DNA of 64,000 nucleotides from Pseudomonas putida. Lineage in GTDB: Bacteria > Pseudomonadota > Gammaproteobacteria > Pseudomonadales > Pseudomonadaceae. Positions 22,803-31,420 of the stretch are shown here, piece by piece (the stretch's first letter is position 1; each line of letters opens with the position of its first letter). Made by a program: the position numbers and the translations under genes. The notes under the pieces were generated by a model. It did no database searches. It saw only the letters and a program-made list of their open reading frames with translations, and had not been told where the DNA came from. The DNA is taken from the NCBI RefSeq assembly GCF_030159595.1, contig NZ_BSKJ01000003.1, positions 124,001-188,000 of the forward strand. The letters run 5' to 3'.

Positions 22803-23636
22803 TCAAACCGGAAGGCAAGCACTACGATACGCCCCCGGCGTCACTCCATACGCCTGCTTGAACTGCCGGCTCAGGTGGCTCTGGTCGGCAAACCCCAGGT
22901 CAAACGCCACCTCCGAAGCGACCAGGCCGCTCCTCAACATTTCCCGGGCGCGGGCCAGGCGCCGTTGCTTCAGCCAGGCATGCGGTGGCAGGCCGGTGGC
23001 CTGGCGGAACACCCGTGCGAAGTGGAACGGCGACAGGTTGACTGCGGCGGCCAGCGCTTCGAGCGAGGGTGGGTCGGCCAGTTGGCTTTCCAGCAGTTCG
23101 CGGGCGCGAGCCACGGCCAGTGGCTCGTGACCGGGGGGCGAGGGTTCGGCGCATTGACCGTGCCGTTGTACCAGGGCCAGCACCGCCTGACGCCAGGCGG
23201 TCTGTTGCTGCAGCGCGCTGGCGCCGGCTTCGGACAGTTGGTGCAGTTGGCTGAAGGCGTTGGCCAGGGCCGGGTCGTGGATCACGCTGTCTTTGAAACT
23301 GGGCATGCCGTGGCGACCCAGTTCCAGCTCTTCGAGCACGCCGGTGACCCGCTCGTGTTCGGGGTAGAAGCCACGGTAGCGCCAGCCCGCCTCGTGGGCA
23401 GTGGCGCCGGTATGCAGCTCGTCAGGGTTGATCAGCACCATGCTGCCGACCGGCGCCAGGTGCTCGCTGCCTCGGTGCCAGAAGCGCTGGGCCCCGGACT
23501 CGATCACGGTGAACACATAGCCTTCGTGCACATGCGGGGCGAAGCGCTGCTGGAAATAGCGCGCGTGCAGCATCTCGACGTCGCCCAGGGCTGGCGCCTG
23601 CCAAAGGTGTGTCTGCTCGCGCAGGGGCGTGCTCAT
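22803..23636 (-). CDS. AraC-family regulator of the azlCD genes
   Basis: A 277-residue regulator with an N-terminal cupin (RFAPHVHEGYVFTVIESGAQ) and a C-terminal double helix-turn-helix (NLSPFHFARVFRQATG, DLGFADQSHLSRQFK, then GVTPGAYR). Its start overlaps the azlD stop by 4 bp, so it is the third gene of an azlC-azlD-araC operon. AraC regulators often accompany AzlCD-type exporters, and an amino acid is the likely effector. Confidence 0.88.
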   Translation of the reverse strand: MSTPLREQTHLWQAPALGDVEMLHARYFQQRFAPHVHEGYVFTVIESGAQRFWHRGSEHLAPVGSMVLINPDELHTGATAHEAGWRYRGFYPEHERVTGVLEELELGRHGMPSFKDSVIHDPALANAFSQLHQLSEAGASALQQQTAWRQAVLALVQRHGQCAEPSPPGHEPLAVARARELLESQLADPPSLEALAAAVNLSPFHFARVFRQATGLPPHAWLKQRRLARAREMLRSGLVASEVAFDLGFADQSHLSRQFKQAYGVTPGAYRSACLPV

Positions 23637-23947
23637 GCCAGCCAGCTGCGCAGGAAGAAGAAGATCAACATGCTCACCAGCATGCTTAGCAACACGCTGC
23701 GGGTCAACAGCACCAGAGCGATGGCCACCAGTGAGCCCAGCAGGTAAGGGTTGAGCAGGCTCAGGTTCAACTGGTGGTCGGGCATGAAGATGATCGGGCC
23801 GCAGATGGCGGTGAGCATGCCCGGCACGGCAAAGCCAAGGAACTGCCGGGCGTTAGAGCTGAGGCGAAGAGGCAGGCGTGGTTCCAGAAACGCATAGCGG
23901 TTGAGGAACACGATGGCACCCATGGCGAAAATCAGAATCCAGGTCAT
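23633..23947 (-). CDS. azlD: AzlD-family branched-chain amino acid exporter small subunit
   Basis: A 104-residue membrane protein with three to four hydrophobic segments and the family motif FLNRYAFLEPRLPLRLS near the start. AzlD is the small partner of AzlC, and together they export branched-chain amino acids or analogues. The start overlaps the end of azlC by 4 bp and the stop overlaps the AraC gene by 4 bp, a tightly coupled trio. Confidence 0.87.
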   Translation of the reverse strand: MTWILIFAMGAIVFLNRYAFLEPRLPLRLSSNARQFLGFAVPGMLTAICGPIIFMPDHQLNLSLLNPYLLGSLVAIALVLLTRSVLLSMLVSMLIFFFLRSWLA

Positions 23948-24636
23948 GGGCGGGCTCCGGCGAACTTCTGGCAGATGAAACCGGCGGCCATGCCCAGCAA
24001 GCCTGCGGCCACCAGGGCGGTTTCCCAGTGCCAGTGGCTGAACAGCACCGAGCAGAACAGCGAGACCGCTACGCACACCACTGTGGACAGGTTGCGCACC
24101 AGCGGTGCGATCAGGGCGACGAAGGTGGCGACGATGGAGAAGTCCAGGCCGAGCTGGTCCAGGTGAGGAATGTTCTGGCCCAGCAGGATACCGGCCAGGG
24201 TAAACAGGTTCCAGGCAACGTAGAAGGTCAGGCCGACCCCGAGCGCATACCAGCGGTTGAACTGCTGCTGGTCGTACTGGCTGGTCAAGGCGAAGAACTC
24301 GTCGGTCAGCAGGAAGCCCAGGCCCAGGCGCCAGCGCAGTGGCTGGCTGGAAAGCACCGGGCGCATCGACAGGCCATACAGCAGGTGCTGAGACGTCAGC
24401 AGCAGCGTGGTGAGCAAGATCGACGCCAGGTTGGCGCCGCCTTTGAGCATGCCGATGGCGACCAGCTGCGCGGCACCGGCGAAGACAATGGCCGATAGCC
24501 CTTGCCCCTGCCAGGCGCTGAGGTTGGCTTCGATGGCCATTGAGCCGGCCAGCAAACCCCAGGGGGCGACGGCCAGGGACAACGGCATGATGGCGATGGC
24601 GCCATGGAGAAAGGCTTGGCGAGCGATGTGGGGCAT
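23944..24636 (-). CDS. azlC: AzlC-family branched-chain amino acid exporter large subunit
   Basis: A 230-residue inner membrane protein with about six to seven helices. Family signatures are PLSLAVAPWGLLAGSMAI near the N-terminus and the QLVAIGMLKGGANLASILLTT region, plus LTDEFFALT. It is the large subunit of the two-component LIV-E exporter (AzlCD/YgaZH type). It heads the operon with azlD and the AraC regulator. Confidence 0.9.
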   Translation of the reverse strand: MPHIARQAFLHGAIAIMPLSLAVAPWGLLAGSMAIEANLSAWQGQGLSAIVFAGAAQLVAIGMLKGGANLASILLTTLLLTSQHLLYGLSMRPVLSSQPLRWRLGLGFLLTDEFFALTSQYDQQQFNRWYALGVGLTFYVAWNLFTLAGILLGQNIPHLDQLGLDFSIVATFVALIAPLVRNLSTVVCVAVSLFCSVLFSHWHWETALVAAGLLGMAAGFICQKFAGARP

Positions 24637-24748
24637 GGTGGCTGCAATGCAAGTACATGGCAGGCCAGCATGCCAGACGGGGCAGGGGATGGCTTGAACG
24701 ATCTTGCTAGTCGGCGCAGTCCTTTGTGGGACCGTGCCTGGTCACGCG

Positions 24749-25435
24749 CTACGGATGGCTGCTCAAGTGTTGTTGCGCCGTCACGCAGCCGTTGATGTCC
24801 ACGGCTTTCTGCAACAGGCTCAGGCGGTGCTGTGGGTCAAGGTCACCGAGCAGGCGGTAGACCTCGGCCTGGTAGTCGCGCTGGCGCCCCCACAACATTT
24901 CCAGGCCTTGTGGCCGGCTGCGGTTGCAGGCCAGCCGGGTGGCCGGTTGTGGGTAGTAGGGGGCGTACACGGTGGCCATGCTGGGGATGGCCTCCAACGC
25001 ATCGCGGTACTCGCTGCTGGTGTTGTAGGGCCGGCACCAGGTGGCAATGGCTGGCGCAGGCGCGGCAAAACCCTGCTTGAGGCTGGCTTCGAGCAACGGG
25101 CAGGCGGCATCCGGAATTTGCGCGGCGGGCAGATAAGTCATGTAGTACAGCGCCAGGCGGTATTGCGCGACCGGGTGGCCCAGCTCGACCGACTTTTTCA
25201 GCAGGGCAACCGCTGTCGGCAGGGTGTGGGCCAGGGCCTGACCCTGACGGCTAAGCTCGGGGTCGCCGCCTACGGCGGTGCGCAGCGTACTGGTGCCGTC
25301 GTCCTGGTTGTCGGCCTGCTCCAGCAGCGGCAAGGCCTGGCGGTAGAGCAGGTCGGCATGAGGGTCGATGCGCACCTCCAGCGCGTGCGCAACCAGCGGC
25401 ATCAGGGCGATCAACAGCGGGGGCAGGCGTCGCAT
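24749..25435 (-). CDS. Secreted Sel1/TPR-like hypothetical protein
   Basis: A 228-residue protein with a signal peptide (RRLPPLLIALMPLVAHA, cut about residue 19). The mature part is helical, and AVALLKKSVELGHPVAQYRLALYY matches a Sel1-like repeat (A-x-x-x-L-K-K-A-x-x-x-G-x-x-x-A). Five cysteines suggest disulfides in the periplasm. The function is unknown; Sel1-repeat proteins usually mediate protein contacts. It lies 146 bp downstream of the SGNH-like gene, on the same strand. Confidence 0.65.
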   Translation of the reverse strand: MRRLPPLLIALMPLVAHALEVRIDPHADLLYRQALPLLEQADNQDDGTSTLRTAVGGDPELSRQGQALAHTLPTAVALLKKSVELGHPVAQYRLALYYMTYLPAAQIPDAACPLLEASLKQGFAAPAPAIATWCRPYNTSSEYRDALEAIPSMATVYAPYYPQPATRLACNRSRPQGLEMLWGRQRDYQAEVYRLLGDLDPQHRLSLLQKAVDINGCVTAQQHLSSHP

Positions 25436-25581
25436 GCGGCTCACAGGCAAGCCCCATGGGCGGCCAGGCAAGGATGGACGGCTTCGATGTTCATGGCGGT
25501 CAAGCGTGCGCCTCGGGCAAATCGGAACGACGACGTATTCTAGCCACCCAAGCGGGCGGCCGGAAGACCACCCGGTAACTG

Positions 25582-26664
25582 TCAGACGAGCTTGATTGGC
25601 GTGACCTTGCGCTGGGCGTGTTTTTCCTGGGCCAGGCCGAGCTTGGCGGTGATGACCTTGGCCAGGGCATTGTTGCCCAGATCGTTCAGGTGCAGGCGGT
25701 CGATGAACAGGTCGGCGCCGAACACGGGCGAGCTATTGAGCATGCAGTTCATGTCGTAGCAGGGCACCGGGTCGGCCTGGCTCTTGATGCGGCGGAAAAA
25801 CGCCGAATGCAGCTGGCTGTCGAATGCCCCATCCAGCAGTCGGTCGAAGTTTGCCGGTTGTTGCTGCAGCGCAGTCAGCATGGCCTGTTCGCCGGCAGGC
25901 AGGGTATCCCGGCACCAGGGCAGCAACGGCTGCAGGATGAAGGTGAGGGTGGCGTGGCTGTCTGCCAGCAGCCGGTCCCATTGGCGTAAGGTACGGCCAA
26001 TGTTGTCAGCCGCGCGGGCCAGGCGCTTTTCCGGGGGCGAGAGTGGCCAGTTGACCGGCGTTGCGACCGCAGGGGGGGCTAACGCCTGGCTGATGCGTTG
26101 CCACAGCGACTGCCGACGGGGTGGTGTGGCGGGCTGCATGCCTTCGCTGAAGCTGTTGAGAAAGTCCTGGTAGGCCTTGGCGTGTTGCGGGTCGTTGAGG
26201 CTGGCGAGGACTTCGCTCAGGGCTTCGTGGGCCAGGCTGTTGAGGCCGCTGAGTACCACCACATGGCGGAGCTGGCCAAGGCGGTGCTGGTGGGTCAGGA
26301 ACATCAGCAACTCCTGGCTGGCATTGAGCCCGCAGCCGGCCAGGCTCAGCCAGACTTCGCCGGTGAGCATCGACAGGTGCGAGGCTACTGTGTGCTCGTC
26401 GGAGCTGGCGCCGATACCCAGGGCCGTGGAGCCGCCGACCAGCAGGTTGATACGCGAAGCACCGCCGCGTTCGGCTGCGGAAAAGCGCTTGCCGGCACAA
26501 TGGCTGTAGCGTAGGCCGAGCGCATCGGTGTTGATGGTGCCAGACCGGTAGCCGGTTTCGTGCACATGCACGGTGTGCGGGGCACGCCGGCTGCCCAGCA
26601 GCAGAAAACGCTGGTAGTCCTGTTGCAATGGCGAAGGAGACGAGCGCGTGTCAGTCGCGGTCAT
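25582..26664 (-). CDS. SGNH/GDSL-like protein, unknown substrate
   Basis: A 360-residue protein without a signal peptide. SGNH-type landmarks are the nucleophile block INLLVGGSTALG (S79 in GGST), VVLSGLNSLAHE as block III, and DRLHLNDLGNNAL near residue 330 giving the Asp-x-x-His pair. Proteins of this type are sometimes annotated as inducer of phenazine A in Pseudomonas; no phenazine genes are seen here. An esterase or O-acyl hydrolase is plausible but not shown. It begins 39 bp after the LysE stop, so it may share that transcript. Confidence 0.6.
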   Translation of the reverse strand: MTATDTRSSPSPLQQDYQRFLLLGSRRAPHTVHVHETGYRSGTINTDALGLRYSHCAGKRFSAAERGGASRINLLVGGSTALGIGASSDEHTVASHLSMLTGEVWLSLAGCGLNASQELLMFLTHQHRLGQLRHVVVLSGLNSLAHEALSEVLASLNDPQHAKAYQDFLNSFSEGMQPATPPRRQSLWQRISQALAPPAVATPVNWPLSPPEKRLARAADNIGRTLRQWDRLLADSHATLTFILQPLLPWCRDTLPAGEQAMLTALQQQPANFDRLLDGAFDSQLHSAFFRRIKSQADPVPCYDMNCMLNSSPVFGADLFIDRLHLNDLGNNALAKVITAKLGLAQEKHAQRKVTPIKLV

Positions 26665-26703
26665 GATCGCTCCTTCGCAAGCACCGAGTGTTGCGCTTCA
26701 CGT

Positions 26704-27330
26704 TCAGGCCGCCAGTTCCTTGAGGTTGTACAGCAGGCCACCGGCGGCGATCAGCAGCAGGGCCGCACCGGAAGCCAGGCTTATCATGCGGTTGCTTCGC
26801 TGCGAGGCAATCTTGCCGATGGCGAAGATGTACAGGCTGAGCACGGCAAAATCGATGGCCACCCAGAGCAGCGACAGTACCACCATGCTTTTGCCGAACG
26901 ATTCGGTGATCTGGATGAACTGCGGGAAGAAGGCGATGAAGAAAATGATGTCCTTCGGGTTGGAAATACCCACCATGAAGCCTTGCAGCAGCCCGCCACG
27001 CCCGGCCTTGGGGGCTTCGCTCGCCGCTTCCGGGGCCGGCGCCTTCAGGGCTTCCCTCAGCGTGCCCACGGCGATGTAGCCGATGAACAGGCAGCCCAGC
27101 AGGCTCATGGCGCTGAGCCAGGCCTTGTCGATGGCGGCGCTGGTGAGAATGATCCAGGCCGCTGCGCCGATCAGCACCAGTGACGCCCAGTTGGTGCCAA
27201 CGGCGGTGAACATGGCCTTGCGCGAACCAGAGGCGGCCGCAGTGTTGACGATCAGTGCCACCACCGGGCCGGGGGTGGCGATCAGCAGCAGGACAGTGAG
27301 GGCATAGGTGGCGGTAAGTGCGGTATTCAC
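26704..27330 (-). CDS. LysE/RhtB-family amino acid exporter
   Basis: A 208-residue membrane protein with six hydrophobic segments. It has the family motif LLIATPGPVVALIV near the N-terminus, the GFMVGISNPKDIIFFIAFFPQF motif in the middle and a C-terminal helix pair. Translation probably starts at GTG 27330, three bases after the stop of the preceding gene, which implies coupling. LysE-type proteins export basic or other amino acids by proton antiport. Here the exported compound may be the product of the upstream YcgG-type N-hydroxylase. Confidence 0.85.
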   Translation of the reverse strand: MNTALTATYALTVLLLIATPGPVVALIVNTAAASGSRKAMFTAVGTNWASLVLIGAAAWIILTSAAIDKAWLSAMSLLGCLFIGYIAVGTLREALKAPAPEAASEAPKAGRGGLLQGFMVGISNPKDIIFFIAFFPQFIQITESFGKSMVVLSLLWVAIDFAVLSLYIFAIGKIASQRSNRMISLASGAALLLIAAGGLLYNLKELAA

Positions 27331-27332
27331 GG

Positions 27333-28121
27333 TCAGTTCTCGATCAGTAAGTCGGGTGTCGGCTGGAGTGCGGCATGGGCGTGGAACGGGCAGCGTGACG
27401 GGTTGAGCGAGCCGGCCTCCTGCAGTTGATACTGCTTCCATTCGTAGTTGTCGGTATCGCCGAAAAAGCCAAGGGTGTCGGGCACGACGCCGTCGTTGTA
27501 GTGATGCACGCGCTCGCGAATGCGCTCACGGATGCGTTTGCCACTTTCAGTGTTGGCGTTGGCCACTTCGTCGAAGTTCGCCCGCGGGTTGATGACGAAC
27601 GTGATGTGGTGCCCAAGGTTGCGGCTTTTCATGTGCTGGTGGCCGGGGAAGTTCATGTTGATGAACAGCGGCATGCCGGCATAGCAGAATGACCAGCCGT
27701 TGTCGTCGGGGTCGGTCGGGATGCCCTGGGGCCATGGGTGCGGGTCGCGCGCATGCACGCCACGCAGCACCTTCCAGGCCAGTGCCTGCTGCTCGGCCAG
27801 GGTGTAATCGGCGGCGGTTTCAAGAAACACCACCAGTGGGCTGCCGATGCGCTGCTTCGCTGGAATAGGGGCGACGGTGCGCACATAGTCGGCCAGGCCT
27901 TGGGCGATGTCATCGGCCAATTGCTCGGCGCGGGCAAAGAGTATGTGGCACGTTTCGCCGTTTACCGCCTTGCGGCCAAACAGGCAGGGAAAGTCGGGGT
28001 TGGCGAGGATGCTGCGAAAATGTTCTATGGTTTTGTAAGTCCAGTGTTGCATATTGCGACCATGTTCAGCGGCTAGCTCCAGCGCATCCAGGCGATAGCA
28101 ATTTCCATATCCCGTAAACAT
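27333..28121 (-). CDS. YqcI/YcgG family heme-dependent N-hydroxylase-like protein
   Basis: A 262-residue cytoplasmic protein of the YqcI/YcgG family. Seen landmarks are FPCLFGRKAVN, GWSFCYAGMPLFINMNFPGH, the His-rich RNLGHHITFVINPRANFD and the C-terminal NPSRCPFH. Characterised relatives such as GntA of guanitoxin biosynthesis are heme enzymes that hydroxylate guanidino nitrogens, so an arginine-like substrate is plausible. GGGGAA precedes ATG 28121; a second ATG 23 codons in lacks a good site. The LysE gene follows after 2 bp, and a LysR gene is divergent, 159 bp away. Confidence 0.8.
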   Translation of the reverse strand: MFTGYGNCYRLDALELAAEHGRNMQHWTYKTIEHFRSILANPDFPCLFGRKAVNGETCHILFARAEQLADDIAQGLADYVRTVAPIPAKQRIGSPLVVFLETAADYTLAEQQALAWKVLRGVHARDPHPWPQGIPTDPDDNGWSFCYAGMPLFINMNFPGHQHMKSRNLGHHITFVINPRANFDEVANANTESGKRIRERIRERVHHYNDGVVPDTLGFFGDTDNYEWKQYQLQEAGSLNPSRCPFHAHAALQPTPDLLIEN

Positions 28122-28280
28122 GATTTCCCCAGGCGTTAATTAAGTGAACGTTCCAGTCACATGCAGGCAGGATCTTGGTTATGTTTGTTATTTACCTGCA
28201 TTTTCCGAGACGCTCTTGACGTTGTAAAACGCGTGGAACTATGACCTACTATTAGTCTTACTCATGCTCGGGACGTCGCC

Positions 28281-29201
28281 ATGTCGGAACGGATTCAGGC
28301 CTTGCACGCCCTGCGTGCCTTCGAGGTGGCCTCTCGCTATGGCTCCTTTACCCGCGCAGCGGAGGAACTCGCCCTGACCCAGGGCGCGGTCAGTCATCAC
28401 ATCAAGACCCTGGAGGCCATGTTCGGCTGCGACCTGTTCGAACGCCGTGGCCCCAAGCTCAGCCTGACCGAGCACGGCCGGTTGCTGGCGCAAGAACTGA
28501 AAGTGGGCTTCAAGATCATTGAAAATGCCTGCGCATTGCTGCGCCAGGATCGTTACGGCCTGCGGCTGAAGGCGCCGTCTACGCTTACCGTGCGTTGGCT
28601 GCTGAGGGCGCTGGATGCGTTCAAGAAGGCCGAAGACACCTGTAGCGTGCAGTTGTCGAGCGTGTGGATGGACATCGACAGCGTGGACTTCTACTCAGAG
28701 CCCTACGACTGCGCCATTCTTCTGGCCAACGGGCGTTTCCCGGCCGATATCGAGAGCTTCAAGCTGTTCGATGAATGGTTGATCCCGGTGTGCCATCCGG
28801 ATTACATGACGCAAGCGCAACCGGCCTTGGCCGACCTGACGCAGTGCGAGTTCCTGCACCCGTCCCCGGACCGCCGCGACTGGCGGCGCTGGCTGGCGCG
28901 GATGGACGCGCTGGATATCAGCATCGATCAGGGGCAAGTGTTCGATACCCTCGACCAGGGTATTTCGGCTGCCCAGCAAGGCCTGGGTATTTCGGTGGTC
29001 GATCTGGTACTGGCCAGTGCCGACCTGGCGGCCGGGCGTCTGGTCACACCGTTCAAGCATGCGGTGGCCACCGGCGACGGGTATTACATGACCTGGCTCA
29101 AGGCCAGCCCCAAGGCGCGGCAAATGCACAAGCTGCGCGACTTCCTGCTCGGCCATGTGCCACCGCTGGCCTACAAGGACATCAACTACCTGTACGGTTG
29201 A
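28281..29201 (+). CDS. LysR-family regulator, GcvA/TrpI-like
   Basis: A 306-residue regulator. The N-terminal winged helix is of the GcvA kind (LHALRAFEVASRYGSFTRAAEEL, then LTQGAVSHHIKTLE). The substrate-binding domain runs from about residue 95 to 300. It is divergent from the YcgG-type hydroxylase gene, the classical position for a LysR controlling its neighbour, and that gene is its probable target. The 159-bp gap holds several T-N11-A possibilities, none decisive. Confidence 0.9.
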   Translation: MSERIQALHALRAFEVASRYGSFTRAAEELALTQGAVSHHIKTLEAMFGCDLFERRGPKLSLTEHGRLLAQELKVGFKIIENACALLRQDRYGLRLKAPSTLTVRWLLRALDAFKKAEDTCSVQLSSVWMDIDSVDFYSEPYDCAILLANGRFPADIESFKLFDEWLIPVCHPDYMTQAQPALADLTQCEFLHPSPDRRDWRRWLARMDALDISIDQGQVFDTLDQGISAAQQGLGISVVDLVLASADLAAGRLVTPFKHAVATGDGYYMTWLKASPKARQMHKLRDFLLGHVPPLAYKDINYLYG

Positions 29202-30078
29202 ACACCCGCTCGAGCATGAAGTCGATGAACACCCGCAACTTCGGCGGCATCTGCCGCCCGGACGGCCACAGCAAGTAGAAGCTGCCGCGTCGCTCCATGA
29301 AGTTATCGAGCACGCTGACCAACGAGCCGTTGCCCAGTTCGCGGTGCACATTGAAGTCGGGCAGGCAGGTGATGCCGCGATGGTTCACAGCAAAGCAGGC
29401 GCGTGTCTCGACGTGGTTGCAGACCATCGAGATGGGGATGTCGTAGGCTTGCTCGGGGTGCTCCTGGCGCAATGGCCAGGTTTCCAGCTTGCCATTGCTG
29501 GGGAAGCGGTAATGCAGGCAGGTGTGCGCCGCCAGGTCGCGTGGGTGCAACGGTGTGCCACGCTCGCGCAGGTACTCCGGCGAGGCCACCAGGCGGTGCT
29601 GGAAGTGCCCCAGAAACTTGGCATTGAGCCGTGAATCCACCGGCTGCCCGCCGCGCATCACCACATCGAAACCTTCGCCGACGATATCCACCATGCGGTC
29701 GGAAAAGTCCAGGTCCAGTTCTATTTGTGGGTAAAGCGCCATGAACTCGGCCAGTGCTGGCATCACCAGCCTGGTGACCTGCGGCATGCTCACCCGCAGG
29801 CGTCCGCGTGGGGTTTCGCTGGCGTGTGACAGTTCCTGCTCGGTGGCCTCGATTTCGGCGAGGATGCGCCGGCTGCGCTCAAGGAACAGCGTGCCCTCGG
29901 CGGTGAGGGTGATGCTGCGTGTGCTGCGGTGGAACAGGCGTACGCCCAGGCGGCTTTCCAGGCGCGCCACGCGCTTGCCCACTGCCGAGGCGCTGATCCC
30001 CAGCGATTGGCCGGCGGCGACGAAGCTGCGGGTTTCGGCCACCCGATTGAAGACCACGAAACCGCTGAGGCTATCCAT
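29182..30078 (-). CDS. LysR-family transcriptional regulator
   Basis: A 298-residue regulator starting MDSLSGFVVFNRVAETRSFV, preceded by AGGAA. The helix-turn-helix continues with GISASAVGKRVARLESRLGVRLF, and the effector domain covers residues 90-295. It overlaps the convergent LysR gene by 20 bp at the 3' ends and is divergent from the MFS pump, its likely target. The family is clear; the ligand is not. Confidence 0.9.
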   Translation of the reverse strand: MDSLSGFVVFNRVAETRSFVAAGQSLGISASAVGKRVARLESRLGVRLFHRSTRSITLTAEGTLFLERSRRILAEIEATEQELSHASETPRGRLRVSMPQVTRLVMPALAEFMALYPQIELDLDFSDRMVDIVGEGFDVVMRGGQPVDSRLNAKFLGHFQHRLVASPEYLRERGTPLHPRDLAAHTCLHYRFPSNGKLETWPLRQEHPEQAYDIPISMVCNHVETRACFAVNHRGITCLPDFNVHRELGNGSLVSVLDNFMERRGSFYLLWPSGRQMPPKLRVFIDFMLERVFNRTGS

Positions 30079-30195
30079 GCTGCGTTCCTGATTGCGGACG
30101 TGGATGTCCGAGGTGAACGGCATTGTAACCGTCTTTTTCCGCAATGGCCTCGCCTTGCAGACTGTTCGCCTCGTTTCCTACTCAAGGCTTCTGCA

Positions 30196-31386
30196 ATGTC
30201 CCAGACATCCTCCGCCCCGTTGCTGGCGGCCAGTCACGAACGTTTGCCGCATAGCGGGCTGCTGGCGTTGGCCATGACCGGCTTCATCGCCATCCTCAGC
30301 GAAACGTTACCGGCCGGTTTGCTCGACCAGATCGCCGACGGCATGCACATCAGCCAGGCCATGGCCGGGCAATGGGTCACGGCGTATGCCTTGGGCTCGT
30401 TACTGACGGCCATCCCGCTGGTGACCCTGACCCAAGGCTGGTATCGGCGCCGGGCGCTGTTGCTGGCGATCGTCGGCTTCGTACTGTTCAACGGGCTGAC
30501 GGCCTTGTCGAACGTCAACAGCCTGACCTTGGTGCTGCGCTTTTTCACTGGCGCGGCAGCCGGGCTGGCCTGGGGGCTGATAGCCGGCCACGCCCGGCGC
30601 ATGGTGCCGGTGGCGCAGCAGGGGCGGGCCATGGCACTGGCCATGCTCGGCCAGCCGATTGCCTTGTCGCTCGGCTTGCCGATCGCGACCTGGCTGGGTG
30701 CGGGCTTGGGCTGGCGCGCGACGTTCGTGGTGATCACCCTGGTGGCAATGCTACTGGTGGTGTGGGTGTTGCGTTCGGTGCCGGATTACCCCGGGCATGC
30801 TGGCACCAAGCGCCCGGCGGCCATGCAGGTATTGCGTACGCCGGGGGTGTTGCCTGTGCTGCTGGTGATCCTCAGCTGGATCCTTGGCCACAACATTCTC
30901 TACACCTATATCGTGCCGCTGCTGGCAGCGGCCGGCATGGCAGCGGACATTGGCACCGTGTTGATGGTGTTTGGCTTGTCGGCCCTGGCCGGGATTGGTT
31001 TGGTGGGGCTGCTGGTCGACCGGCATCTGCGCACGCTGGTGCTTTTGAGCCTGGCGGGTTTTGCCCTGGCTACGCTGGCCTTGGGGCAAGCGTCGTCCTG
31101 GCTGATGTACCTGAGCATCGCCTTGTGGGGGGTGACCTACGGCGGCGCACCGACCTTGCTGCAGACGGCCTGTGCAGACGCGGCGGGCGAAGGCGGGGAT
31201 GTGGCGCAATCGATGCTGGTGACGGTGTGGAACAGCGCCATTGCCCTGGGCGGAATCATTGGCGGGTTGTTACTGGCCGGGACCGGGGTGGAGGGGTTTG
31301 GTGGCGTGGTGCTTGCGCTGATAGCGGTGGCCTGGTTGTTGGCCTGGGCCGCGCGCAGAAGCGGCTTCGTGGCGGGGGCACGCTAG
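30196..31386 (+). CDS. MFS transporter, sugar/drug efflux type (AraJ-like)
   Basis: A 396-residue inner membrane protein with 12 predicted helices. The DHA1-type pattern is [22 protein letters not shown] in helix 1, [14 protein letters not shown] [15 protein letters not shown] in helix 2 and [22 protein letters not shown] in the middle. It probably exports arabinose-like sugars or drugs. The start MSQTSSAPL is near a weak site; a long in-frame extension overlapping the divergent LysR gene was rejected. The divergent LysR is the likely regulator. Confidence 0.82.
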   Translation: MSQTSSAPLLAASHERLPHSGLLALAMTGFIAILSETLPAGLLDQIADGMHISQAMAGQWVTAYALGSLLTAIPLVTLTQGWYRRRALLLAIVGFVLFNGLTALSNVNSLTLVLRFFTGAAAGLAWGLIAGHARRMVPVAQQGRAMALAMLGQPIALSLGLPIATWLGAGLGWRATFVVITLVAMLLVVWVLRSVPDYPGHAGTKRPAAMQVLRTPGVLPVLLVILSWILGHNILYTYIVPLLAAAGMAADIGTVLMVFGLSALAGIGLVGLLVDRHLRTLVLLSLAGFALATLALGQASSWLMYLSIALWGVTYGGAPTLLQTACADAAGEGGDVAQSMLVTVWNSAIALGGIIGGLLLAGTGVEGFGGVVLALIAVAWLLAWAARRSGFVAGAR

Positions 31387-31420
31387 CGTAGAATCATGCT
31401 TTTCAGCAGAGGTCGACGCA

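Noticed and set aside
23948..24658. A long N-terminal extension of azlD within azlC
   Set aside because: It would run 237 codons through azlC in another frame with an Arg/His-rich product. The true azlD begins at 23947.
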